Below are positions 48,268 to 57,007 of a stretch of DNA of 64,000 bases, piece after piece. The notes under the pieces were generated by a model. The model was not told the DNA's origin. It saw only the letters and a list, made by a program, of their open reading frames with translations, and did no database searches. A program made the position numbers and the translations under genes. Source of the DNA: Verrucomicrobiota bacterium. Lineage in GTDB: Bacteria; Verrucomicrobiota; Verrucomicrobiia; Limisphaerales; JACRJY01. The stretch lies in NCBI GenBank assembly GCA_016235585.1, contig JACRJY010000157.1, positions 31,398-95,397 on the forward strand. Reading direction: 5' to 3'. The stretch's first letter is position 1; every line of letters begins with the position of its first letter.

Positions 48268-48540
48268 AACGCGTTGGGACGATTTCAAAACGCGCTGGGT
48301 CTTTTCCCTAACGTCCGGGAACATTTCCACCACGTCCGCCAACATCTCCATAACGTCTGCCGGAGTCTCCCGCCCGTCCGCCGAGGTTGCAAAAACGTCC
48401 GCCCAATCCTCGATAACTCCCGCCGAGGTCTCCACCACGTCCGCCGAGATTTCCATAACCACCGCCAAGGTCTAAAAAACGTTCGCCCAAGTCTCCATAA
48501 CGTCCGCCGATGTTTCAAAAACGTCCGCCAAAACCTCCCA
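48268..48540. repeat. 21-bp tandem repeat array, 13 degenerate units of AACGTCCGCCNANNTCTCCAT
   Basis: Units start every 21 bp with AAC/CAC; encodes 7-aa repeats NVRxxLH on + and stays open in the minus frames. Confidence 0.92.
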
Positions 48541-48615
48541 AACACCATGAAATGAGGAATTTACGCCATTTCCAATCCCCTAGACGCCAGACGCCATCCC
48601 CCATCCCCTAATCCT

Positions 48616-49071
48616 ATGTCTTTCGACCCCACCTGGCCTCAATACGGCGATGAACTGACCTCCGTGCGCCTGCGCGAGCAATGGAACAGCCTCGACCAGA
48701 AAATCGCCAGCCAGCCGCCCGGCCCCCAAGGCCTGAAAGGCGACAAGGGCGATAAAGGAGACAAAGGCGACCCCGGCGAACCCGGCGGCCCGCCGGGGCC
48801 ACAGGGCGACCCCGGCCCGCAAGGGGAACAAGGCCCGGCGGGCGACCCCGGTGGCCCGCAAGGCCCACAGGGGGAACCGGGGCCGCAAGGCGACAAAGGC
48901 GACCCCGGCGACGTGAGCAGCCAGCAACTCGACGATGCGATTGCCACTACCGCAAACAACCCCAGCGGCATCGGCCCCTACGGCGGCGATTTCAGCGACC
49001 CGCCCACGCAACAGGAAATGCGCGACTTCCGCGATTATATGGAGACGCTGCGGCAGGCGCTTATGCGATGA
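48616..49071 (+). CDS. Collagen-like Gly-X-Y repeat protein
   Basis: [64 protein letters not shown]. Confidence 0.88.
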   Translation: MSFDPTWPQYGDELTSVRLREQWNSLDQKIASQPPGPQGLKGDKGDKGDKGDPGEPGGPPGPQGDPGPQGEQGPAGDPGGPQGPQGEPGPQGDKGDPGDVSSQQLDDAIATTANNPSGIGPYGGDFSDPPTQQEMRDFRDYMETLRQALMR

Positions 49072-49282
49072 ATTGTGCAAAAGAACAAAGCCATCGAGAA
49101 AGCAGGGAACGGGGAATAACCTGTCAATAAATCACACTTGATTTCCTTGAAGCGAAGCCCATCATTGCCGCCCCTTTCCTTAAAAAAGGGCATCAAATGG
49201 CAGGCAACCAAATGGCCAACCGATCTAACCGCTGTCGCGGTTGGATTCTTATCTTTTGAATCCTACTAATTCCGTCTCCGAT

Positions 49283-52200
49283 ATGCGCACTCTCGATTCA
49301 TCTCGTTGGCCTAGATTTCTCGACCTCTACTCCGCTGAATTGGGCCAATGGTGCCGAGATCTCGAATCATCTTCGGACACCATTTTGGCCATTGCCCGGA
49401 AAGGCCCTCGTCTTGTCGAACTGCTAGTGCATCTAAAAATGCTGCAACCGAGCGTTTTAGAGCGCATCATTACGGAGCATTCGCTCCCATGTGTTAAGGA
49501 CTTGGATGCACAACTGACAGTCGCAGATGATATTCTCACTTACGGGTCTACTTTCCATCGAATTTGTCACTTGTCAGAGGAGTTTGCTAAAGAACATGGA
49601 AAAAGAACTGTGATCTCCGGGTTGCCCTTTGCTGTCTGTGAAACAGTTCCGAATGATTTTCGCGTGAAGCTTAACAAGCACTTTTTGGAATTGCCCTACA
49701 ATCAAGTCTGCTCCTTTGTTCACGCAGAGATGGACGCCTTCAAACTGCTCGGAAAACCCAATGAAATTGAAAACCCGACTTTATCTGCCGAGGGAGATTT
49801 CTCTGATATTGCTCGTGTTGAATACACGATTTCAGCCATAGCAAGAAAGATGAAAGGAGTGGTTGCTCAATTGCATCAACCAGTCTTTTTTCCAAGCCAA
49901 ACAAGCATGGCTTACAGTTGGCTAATCGCTCTGGATGCTGACGATCAAATGTCAACGCAATATGCCCCTGAATTCCGCGCCATCCGCGTCTTTCGAGCGG
50001 TAGCGGGCGACCGTTTGACCTTCGTTGCAATCCGTCACTGTGCACTTGATGCACGATCGTCTGATGAATTTATGCAGTGTCTTCCGTCAACATTGCAAAA
50101 TCTTTGGCAACTTCCACATGCGCATCGCAAGTTCCAATCCGAGCACACAGAATTGGCCGCAGGTCGCAACAGATCAATGTGGGCTAATTATCTCAAAAAA
50201 GTGTTAATGTTATCCGAATGCCAAGAGATAATTCGCACAACCATTGAGGGAATATTCGGATCGCGCCGGTTTTTCCTTCCGTCCGTCTTTGACATTCAAC
50301 TTCTTCTTGGCAAGGAATTTGCAAGACCTGCTTCCGAAGCTATCAGTAATTTCTTTGGAGAGCCATCGGCAAACCGGCAGTTGAATTCTAAAATTCCAAA
50401 TGTAATGCCATGTTCGGAAAGGTTGTTTGATGAGATATACCCTAAAAAATATGAAATGCAATATAGGGTTCGCTTCGGTCAACTCGTCTCAAAGGCTCGA
50501 AATCCGCGCGAGGTGCTCCAAGCAATATTTCACGCGCAGCATCTTGAAATCGATATTCCATCGAGAACCCTAGAGGATTCTGTTCATAAGCGTTTGGAAT
50601 TTGGCATCCGCTTTCCACAATTGGAAAAAATTGTCCGAGAGCAATTTCCACTAACACCTCAAAGTGAAATTTTAACCGAACTCGCACGATTGATTGATGA
50701 TGGAGTTGTAGTGCCTAGGCACGCCAACTTTTCGAGAGATGATGTGCCAATATGGACGCGCGTCTATCGAGTTGGAGAAGGGATGACGCCGCGTCGTGAA
50801 CAAGCGATTCTACTTTTATATTCGAAACTTAAAAAGTCCATTTCAGAGCAATCGCCAGCGGCATCTGATTTAGGTATTCCAGCGACGCTTTTTGAAAAAT
50901 TTTGCGCCCTAATTTTAGATGTTTGCAAAGAATATCCAGACTTCCGAGAATTGCAAAAAATCGACACTAAAAAAGGGTTTTGCCTTTACGGAGCGCGTCA
51001 AATTTTAGTGATTGGCCAACGAAGCGAGTATCTGACTGACTGGGCGATTCACAAGGATTTGCTTTGCCCTACGGTCACCGGATACCAAGAAGAGGTTTCC
51101 CAAGGTTATATGCTAGCAGACGACATAATGGCTCGTTATCCGGAGAGCGAAATACCTTGGGACAGACTTGTCCAACGTCGCGTCAGAGACGCATCTGAAT
51201 TTGCCGCGCTATTGCACACGACCCCACAACTCAAGACAAATGCATTCGTTACGATTACAACCGTTGCAACGGACAAGGAACTTGCTTTGGCCATCGAAGC
51301 AGAGCTGCAATTATGGCTCTTTCATCCAAAACATTCAATTTTCCAAGCTACAAGATCAATTCTTGATTATGCTCGTCAGAAGCACACATACAAAACTGAC
51401 AACGCTGTAAATGCTGTCCTTGTCAAAGCTTCAAATTTCCCCGCCCAGGCCAAAACCAAAATGGAATTGGCAGGTGCACGGTTAGAAATGTTTGAGAAAA
51501 TTAACCTCGCCGTCCAATCCTCAAAAAACAATTCGATTATTGATATTTGGGACGACGTGTATAAGGCAATTACAAGTCGTTCACGATTGGAGCCGGCTCT
51601 TTCTGGACATGAATCAATAAGGAGCTGTCTTAACATTGCACAGACAAGCTCAAGCCTGCTTCGGGACTTGTTGTCGTTATCCGGGTTCAAGCCGAAAATA
51701 TCGAGCGGGCGGCCTCCGAAACCGTTGGTTGATTCTTTAACTGCAGTGTTAGGCAGAATCGAGAACGCTGAATTGGCTGCGAAAAGCTTTTTTTTAGGAG
51801 AAACCAACCGAAAGAATGTAAAACAAGAAATTGATAAATTGCGCCTCTTACCCGATCTAAATAATTTCACCACCGCCGCCGGTCCAATTTGTTCTTTGAT
51901 CAATGATATTGCTTTTCGATGTGAAGAAGTGCTTCGCACTTTTGGAAGTGAATCAGTGTGCGAGTCACCCGAAATGTTGCCGCCACCAAAATTTATACTG
52001 TTATGGGATGTTCGCGGTTCTTCCGGCATTACTGATTCAGCAGAACTGCACCCGTATGTGATAAATGCCAATAATAGAATTAAAGAGACGTTGGGTAGCC
52101 GAATTCGTAACTTCAACGTGTTAAGTCTGGATGACGGTAATGGCCTAATTTGCGATGACTTTTCTGACGCCATCACCGCATATGACATTCTTTGTAAAGC

Positions 52201-52597
52201 CCTCGGTGATAATAAAATCACTGTTCGCGCCGGGTGTTCAGTAAACCTTGAGGGTAGCCTTCTTTATTATTCCAAGTCACATCGCCTTGGCGGAAAGGCT
52301 TATGAAACTGCTGCAAGGACACGAGATTTTTTTGACGAGCTGCGAAAGGACAACAACCGATGGTCTGGGGAAGAAGTTTCAGAACCTAGCAAGGATGAGA
52401 ATTTTTTGATAATTCATGAATTTGCGAAGCGCTATGCTCAAGAGCGCGGCCAGTGGAATCAACTGACCGACAGATACGCCGTTCGCGATCTGAACGGGAA
52501 GTATCGTCCGAGACTGGCTAATGCTCTCTTTGTCGAACTTGCTCTCGCAATGCCACGTCAACCTCAAATCGCCTTGCAATTCGAAGCTAAATCGTAG
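49283..52597 (+). CDS. AT-rich orphan large protein with C-terminal class III nucleotidyl cyclase-like region
   Basis: Long uninterrupted ORF; C-terminal FILLWDVRGSSGITDS...LDDGNGLICDDFSDAI...ITVRAGCSVNLEGSLLYYSKSHRLGGKAYETAARTRDFFD. ORF track opens at TTG 49241; ATG at 49283 preferred. Confidence 0.55.
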   Translation: MRTLDSSRWPRFLDLYSAELGQWCRDLESSSDTILAIARKGPRLVELLVHLKMLQPSVLERIITEHSLPCVKDLDAQLTVADDILTYGSTFHRICHLSEEFAKEHGKRTVISGLPFAVCETVPNDFRVKLNKHFLELPYNQVCSFVHAEMDAFKLLGKPNEIENPTLSAEGDFSDIARVEYTISAIARKMKGVVAQLHQPVFFPSQTSMAYSWLIALDADDQMSTQYAPEFRAIRVFRAVAGDRLTFVAIRHCALDARSSDEFMQCLPSTLQNLWQLPHAHRKFQSEHTELAAGRNRSMWANYLKKVLMLSECQEIIRTTIEGIFGSRRFFLPSVFDIQLLLGKEFARPASEAISNFFGEPSANRQLNSKIPNVMPCSERLFDEIYPKKYEMQYRVRFGQLVSKARNPREVLQAIFHAQHLEIDIPSRTLEDSVHKRLEFGIRFPQLEKIVREQFPLTPQSEILTELARLIDDGVVVPRHANFSRDDVPIWTRVYRVGEGMTPRREQAILLLYSKLKKSISEQSPAASDLGIPATLFEKFCALILDVCKEYPDFRELQKIDTKKGFCLYGARQILVIGQRSEYLTDWAIHKDLLCPTVTGYQEEVSQGYMLADDIMARYPESEIPWDRLVQRRVRDASEFAALLHTTPQLKTNAFVTITTVATDKELALAIEAELQLWLFHPKHSIFQATRSILDYARQKHTYKTDNAVNAVLVKASNFPAQAKTKMELAGARLEMFEKINLAVQSSKNNSIIDIWDDVYKAITSRSRLEPALSGHESIRSCLNIAQTSSSLLRDLLSLSGFKPKISSGRPPKPLVDSLTAVLGRIENAELAAKSFFLGETNRKNVKQEIDKLRLLPDLNNFTTAAGPICSLINDIAFRCEEVLRTFGSESVCESPEMLPPPKFILLWDVRGSSGITDSAELHPYVINANNRIKETLGSRIRNFNVLSLDDGNGLICDDFSDAITAYDILCKALGDNKITVRAGCSVNLEGSLLYYSKSHRLGGKAYETAARTRDFFDELRKDNNRWSGEEVSEPSKDENFLIIHEFAKRYAQERGQWNQLTDRYAVRDLNGKYRPRLANALFVELALAMPRQPQIALQFEAKS

Positions 52598-52624
52598 CTC
52601 TCGATATTTGTCCTCCGCCTCCCG

Positions 52625-52931
52625 TTATGAAACCCGCCGCATGAAATCCGCCTGACTCGACATCTCCATCCCCGTCCATACCGGCATGGTTCACTGGCCG
52701 GAGTAGCATCACCAAGGCCCGCGCGCGTTTTCCCTTCCGTCTGTCGCGCTTCCCGGCGAAACTGCCCGCGTTTATGCAGCAATATCTCGACCTCCTCCGG
52801 CTCGTCTTGGACCAGGGCAATATCTCGACCTCCTCCGGCTCGTCTTGGACCAGGGCAAGTTCAAGGCCGACCGCACCGGCACGGGCACCTACTCGCTCTT
52901 CGGCGCGCAGGTGCGCTTCGACCTCCGCGCC
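52625..52931 (+). pseudogene. thyA: Broken thyA 5' end plus upstream cyclase-family remnant (copy 1)
   Basis: Parallels 54046-54317; contains a 38-bp tandem duplication (52780-52817/52818-52855) and stops abruptly at the toxin stop codon. Confidence 0.85.
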
Positions 52932-52933
52932 AT

Positions 52934-53194
52934 TCAGCCGTCCTTGAGCAGCCGCTCGTATTCGTCATGGGGGCCAATCCAGAACCAATACAGGACGCCG
53001 TCCTGAATCCGCCCCAAGGCGCGATGGCCGCTGGACACGCGGGCCGTCCAGTAGTCGCCTTTCTTCTCGAAGCGGAGCGAGGGGTGGCGGGAATTTTCCA
53101 GCCAGAGCCGGTAAGCCTTGCGCGCCTGCGTCCGCACCCTGGGCGGCAGGGCGTGGTAAGCGGCCCAGAAGTCACTGGTCGTTGAGGACTTCAT
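52934..53194 (-). CDS. RelE/ParE-superfamily toxin-like protein
   Basis: [76 protein letters not shown]. Confidence 0.82.
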   Translation of the reverse strand: MKSSTTSDFWAAYHALPPRVRTQARKAYRLWLENSRHPSLRFEKKGDYWTARVSSGHRALGRIQDGVLYWFWIGPHDEYERLLKDG

Positions 53195-53393
53195 CGAGGG
53201 GCTTCACCCGTCCGGCGGCGATGTCGGCCTGGGCCTTGCGCCACAGCTTGTCCAGCCGCCCGGCGGCAACGTCCGCGTCCATCTGCTTGTCCCACTTGTC
53301 GTCGAGGTAGTCTTGCAGCCAGCCCGCGATTTCCCAGGCCTCTTTTTCGGGAAGCTGGCGCAGGGCCGATTCGATTTCAGTCACGGTGCTCAT
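53172..53393 (-). CDS. Cognate antitoxin-like protein
   Basis: [73 protein letters not shown]; overlaps the toxin start. Confidence 0.75.
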   Translation of the reverse strand: MSTVTEIESALRQLPEKEAWEIAGWLQDYLDDKWDKQMDADVAAGRLDKLWRKAQADIAAGRVKPLDEVLNDQ

Positions 53394-53506
53394 GGGCGCA
53401 CAGTAGGGGGCCGGGCGCGGTTTGGCAACGCAAACGAAGCACGGATCGAAATGAACGAGCGCCCTTTTCATTTGAACGCCACCTTGTTGTTCAGTAGGTT
53501 TGCCGC

Positions 53507-53749
53507 ATGACAGCGACCACGGTCATTGAAGAAATCAAGCACCTGCCGCCCGGCGAACAATCGCGCGTCCTCCGCTTCGCGTGTGACCTCGCGCGTGAAC
53601 GGCAGTTGTCGGGCAGTCCCGCCCCGCTCACGCCCGAGGAACTGGGCGAACTGACCCGGCGGATGGTTGAGACCAAAGACCCCGCCGAGGCCGCTGGCTT
53701 GCAGGCGGATATCATGCGCGGGTTTTACGGTTCCGCTGCGCATGCCTAA
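53507..53749 (+). CDS. Small protein, cassette gene A copy 2
   Basis: MTATTVIEEIKHLPPGEQSRVLRFACDLARERQLSGSPAPLTPEELGELTRRMVETKDPAEAAGLQADIMRGFYGSAAHA. Confidence 0.72.
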   Translation: MTATTVIEEIKHLPPGEQSRVLRFACDLARERQLSGSPAPLTPEELGELTRRMVETKDPAEAAGLQADIMRGFYGSAAHA

Positions 53750-53987
53750 AATCCGCCGCGCCAAGCTGCCTCCTGCCTTGCTGGCCCACCTGTTGATGCG
53801 GATGCGCGAACGGAACATCGCCCACGAACAAGTCGTTCTTCTCACCCGCTGGCTCGACACCCAGCCCGAAGTGCCGGACGGCAGATGGTTCAAAAAATTC
53901 TCCGGCCTGACCGTCTGCGGCGAAGGCGAACTCATCAAAACCTTTTTGCAGCCCGGCCAGGCCGCCACGGGTGAGGAGTTGCATTGA
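53742..53987 (+). CDS. Small protein, cassette gene B copy 2
   Basis: MPKIRRAKLPPALLAHLLMRMRERN...WLDTQPEVPDGRWFKKFSGLTVCGEGELIKTFLQPGQ; 8-nt overlap (ATGCCTAA). Confidence 0.75.
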   Translation: MPKIRRAKLPPALLAHLLMRMRERNIAHEQVVLLTRWLDTQPEVPDGRWFKKFSGLTVCGEGELIKTFLQPGQAATGEELH

Positions 53988-54195
53988 GCCGGACATGGCC
54001 AAGGTAATTTCCAAAGTTGAACGGCGCTGAATTATTTTCCCCTTCGCGTTATGAAACCCGCCGCATGAAATCCGCCTGACTCGACATCACCATCCCCGTT
54101 CACACCGGCATGGTTCACTGGCCGAGGTAGCCGCTTCAAGCCCGGCGCGTTTTCCCTTTCGTCCGGGGCGCTTCCCGGCAAAACTGCCCGCGTTT

Positions 54196-54990
54196 ATGCA
54201 GCAATATCTCGACCTCCTCCGGCTCGTCTTGGACAAGGGCAAGTTCAAGGCCGACCGCACCGGCACCGGCACTTACTCGCTTTTCGGCGCGCAGACGCGC
54301 TTCGACCTGCGCGCCGGCTTTCCGCTGCTGACCACGAAAAAACTGCACACGAAGTCCATCATCTACGAGCTGCTCTGGTTTCTGCGCGGCGACACGAACG
54401 TCAAGTATCTCAACGAGCACGGCGTCACCATCTGGAACGAGTGGGCGGACAAGGACGGCAGCCTCGGCCGCGTCTATGGCGCGCAATGGTGCGACTGGCG
54501 CACGACCGATGGCCGCAGCCTCCACCAGATTGACCAGGTCATCGCGCAGATTCAGAAAAATCCCGACAGCCGCCGGCACATCGTCAGCGCATGGAACGTC
54601 GGCGAGCTGGATCAGATGGCGCTCGCGCCGTGCCACACGCTGTTCCAGTTTTACGTGCGCGACGGCGAGCTTTCCTGCCAGCTCTACCAGCGCAGCGCGG
54701 ACCTCTTCCTCGGCGTGCCGTTCAACATCGCCAGCTACGCGCTGCTCACGCGGATGGTTGCGCAGGTCACGGGGCTGAAAGCGGGCGACTTCGTCCACAC
54801 CTTTGGCGACCTGCACCTCTACGCGAATCATCTCGAACAGACCAAACTCCAGCTCACCCGCGAACCGCGCCCGCTGCCGGTGCTGAAGCTCAACCCGGCG
54901 GTGAAAAACATCCACGACTTCAAGTTCGAGGATTTCGAGTTGACCGGCTACGACCCGCATCCGGGCATCAAGGCGCCGATTGCGGTGTAG
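54196..54990 (+). CDS. thyA: Thymidylate synthase, intact copy
   Basis: [32 protein letters not shown]...[11 protein letters not shown]...[12 protein letters not shown]...[17 protein letters not shown]. Confidence 0.97.
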   Translation: MQQYLDLLRLVLDKGKFKADRTGTGTYSLFGAQTRFDLRAGFPLLTTKKLHTKSIIYELLWFLRGDTNVKYLNEHGVTIWNEWADKDGSLGRVYGAQWCDWRTTDGRSLHQIDQVIAQIQKNPDSRRHIVSAWNVGELDQMALAPCHTLFQFYVRDGELSCQLYQRSADLFLGVPFNIASYALLTRMVAQVTGLKAGDFVHTFGDLHLYANHLEQTKLQLTREPRPLPVLKLNPAVKNIHDFKFEDFELTGYDPHPGIKAPIAV

Positions 54991-55004
54991 CCGGCAAGGC
55001 GGTT

Positions 55005-55322
55005 ATGAAACAATCAATCGTCAGAATCGCTGCGGCTGTTTACGTGATAGGGTTTATCGCTTCAACAATGACGTTATGTATACCACCCGCGTGTCTGCCG
55101 CTTTTCATCGGTCTTGGGGTAATTGCACTAATTCCTTTGGCATTCGGTTCACGTGGCTATCGGATATTCGGTGCTTGTGCATTGGCGCTGGCAGTTGTTG
55201 CAGCAGTCGAAGAGTATCGCGCTGGTAAAGAATGGGAGGAGCGCTTTCGGTCGCTGCGTGAGAAATTAAGAACTGGCGGGCAGACTAATAATCCTTCAGC
55301 GACCGCCAAGCCGGGGAAATGA
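55005..55322 (+). CDS. Small membrane protein of unknown function
   Basis: MKQSIVRIAAAVYVIGFIASTMTLCIPPACLPLFIGLGVIALIPLAFG... Confidence 0.55.
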   Translation: MKQSIVRIAAAVYVIGFIASTMTLCIPPACLPLFIGLGVIALIPLAFGSRGYRIFGACALALAVVAAVEEYRAGKEWEERFRSLREKLRTGGQTNNPSATAKPGK

Positions 55323-55362
55323 ATTTGCCATCAAAGCCAACTGACAGCATAGTTCCGCAGTT

Positions 55363-55569
55363 ATGAGCGACCGCCAGCTTGTCCTCGAAACGGTGCAAAA
55401 GATGCCAGCCAAGGCGTCATTGGGGGAGATTCTCGATGAACTGGCCTTGCTGGCCTCGGTGAACCGCGGACTGGCCGAGGCGGAACGCGGCCAGGGCGTG
55501 CCGCAGGAACAAGTGGTGAAACGCTTTCGCACATGGATTTCAAAATCCTCTGGACGCCGGAAGCAATAG
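55363..55569 (+). CDS. Antitoxin-like protein
   Basis: MSDRQLVLETVQKMPAKASLGEILDELALLASVNRGLAEAERGQGVPQEQVVKRFRTW; overlaps the ParE-like ORF. Confidence 0.72.
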   Translation: MSDRQLVLETVQKMPAKASLGEILDELALLASVNRGLAEAERGQGVPQEQVVKRFRTWISKSSGRRKQ

Positions 55570-55847
55570 CGCGGCTGGAAGAACTCGCCGGCTACATCGC
55601 GCAGGACAATCCCGCCGCCGCCGCGCGGATGGGGGCGGCGATTTTCGAGAAGGTGCAACTGCTCTCCGCATTTCCCGAACTGGGCCGGGTTTTCCGCAAG
55701 CTGAACCGCCCGGATGTGCGGGAAATTCCCGTCCGACCTTACCGGGTCATCTACCAAGTTCGGTCGCGGAAGAAAACCATCAGCATCCTCACCGTCTGGC
55801 ACGGCGCGCGGCAGGAGCCGGAGATTATTCTGCATGAGGCCGGGTGA
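55533..55847 (+). CDS. ParE/RelE-family toxin
   Basis: MDFKILWTPEAIARLEELAGYIAQDNPAAAARMGAAIFEKVQLLSAFPELGRVFRKLNRPDVREIPVRPYRVIYQVRSRKKTISILTVWHGAR. Confidence 0.9.
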   Translation: MDFKILWTPEAIARLEELAGYIAQDNPAAAARMGAAIFEKVQLLSAFPELGRVFRKLNRPDVREIPVRPYRVIYQVRSRKKTISILTVWHGARQEPEIILHEAG

Positions 55848-55861
55848 TGCGTTGGCCGAAC

Positions 55862-55970
55862 GCTGAAGCTCAACCCGGCGGTGAAGAACATCCACGACTT
55901 CCAGTTCGAGGATTTCACATTGGAAGGCTACGACCCGCATCCGGGCATCAAGGCGCCGATTGCGGTGTGA
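55862..55970 (+). pseudogene. thyA: 3' fragment of a second thyA copy
   Basis: [35 protein letters not shown] near-identical to the intact ThyA C-terminus. Confidence 0.93.
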
Positions 55971-55986
55971 TTGGAAGTGTCCTCGG

Positions 55987-56994
55987 TTACTTCAACACCT
56001 TGTCCAGCTCGCCGAAGTAGCCGGTGTAGAAGGAGAAGATGTTTTTCACCACGACGAGGACGATGGCGAAATAGATGACCTTGGGCAGCCACGCGGAGAA
56101 GGCGCGCAGCCTGGCCGTGCCGTCCTCGGAGTAGTGCGCGTGCAGGCGCAGGAGCGTCTCGTCCAGCTTGCCCGCCTGCTCGCCGGTGCGGTAGAGGCTG
56201 GCGAAAAGCTCGGGGAACAGCGGCTGGTTGACGAGTATCTGCCCCGGCGTGTCGCCGCGCGCGAGCCGGGCCGTCCAGTCCGCCACGGCGGCGCGCAGCG
56301 CGGGCGAGCCGCTGGCCTCGGCGGCGAGCGGCCAGGCGTTGAGGATGGGCACGCCGGCGTTGAGCAGCGCCTCCAGCGCCGCCGCGAGGCGCGCGAGCGC
56401 GAGGTGGTGCCGCGCCTTGCCGAGCAGCGGAACCCAGCGGCTGACCTTCTCGATTTTCGCGCGCCACGTCTCGCCGTGTTTTCCCTGGCAGGCGTAAATG
56501 ATAAAAATGATTCCGCCGTAGAGCGGGCCGAGCGTGAAAAATTTTTGCAGCACGAACGGCCACGTCTTCCCCTGCCAGACAAAGTCGGAGAGCAGGTTGA
56601 TGGGAAACAGCAGCACGCCGAAGTGCAGCAGGAACGCCGGGTAAAGCATCTGCGAAATCGCCTCGCTGGCAAGCTGGCCGCGCAGGCGATAATAGCCCGC
56701 AAGCAGTTGGAAGCACTGGTCGAGCCGCCCGCTCTGCTCGCCGGCGTCAATGAGCGCCACGTCGAACGCGGGCATCCACGGGCCGAGCTGGCGGAGCGAT
56801 TCGGCGAAGCCGCGACCCTGCTGGAGTTCGGCGAGAAGCTGCGTGAGCGGCGCGCGGAAGGATTTCGCGGGCGGTTGGGCCTGCGCCATCGCCACCGCGC
56901 CCATCAGCGGCACGCCCGCGCGCACCATCTGGCTGAACTGGTGGTAAAGCTCCCCGCGCAGCTTGAGCTGTCCGGGCGTGGGGAGGTTGAACAT
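55987..56994 (-). CDS. Type II secretion / type IV pilus inner-membrane F-family protein
   Basis: LYHQFSQMVRAGVPLMGAVAMAQ...VALIDAGEQSGRLDQCFQLLAGYY...LYRTGEQAGKLDETLLRL. Confidence 0.88.
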   Translation of the reverse strand: MFNLPTPGQLKLRGELYHQFSQMVRAGVPLMGAVAMAQAQPPAKSFRAPLTQLLAELQQGRGFAESLRQLGPWMPAFDVALIDAGEQSGRLDQCFQLLAGYYRLRGQLASEAISQMLYPAFLLHFGVLLFPINLLSDFVWQGKTWPFVLQKFFTLGPLYGGIIFIIYACQGKHGETWRAKIEKVSRWVPLLGKARHHLALARLAAALEALLNAGVPILNAWPLAAEASGSPALRAAVADWTARLARGDTPGQILVNQPLFPELFASLYRTGEQAGKLDETLLRLHAHYSEDGTARLRAFSAWLPKVIYFAIVLVVVKNIFSFYTGYFGELDKVLK

Positions 56995-57007
56995 GGCGCA
57001 CCGCCCG

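Noticed and set aside
48268-48540. CRISPR array
   Set aside because: Units are contiguous 21-bp tandem repeats without unique spacers, and no cas genes nearby.
48616-49071. Complete prophage around the collagen-like gene
   Set aside because: No capsid, terminase, portal or integrase genes visible in 47-56 kb.
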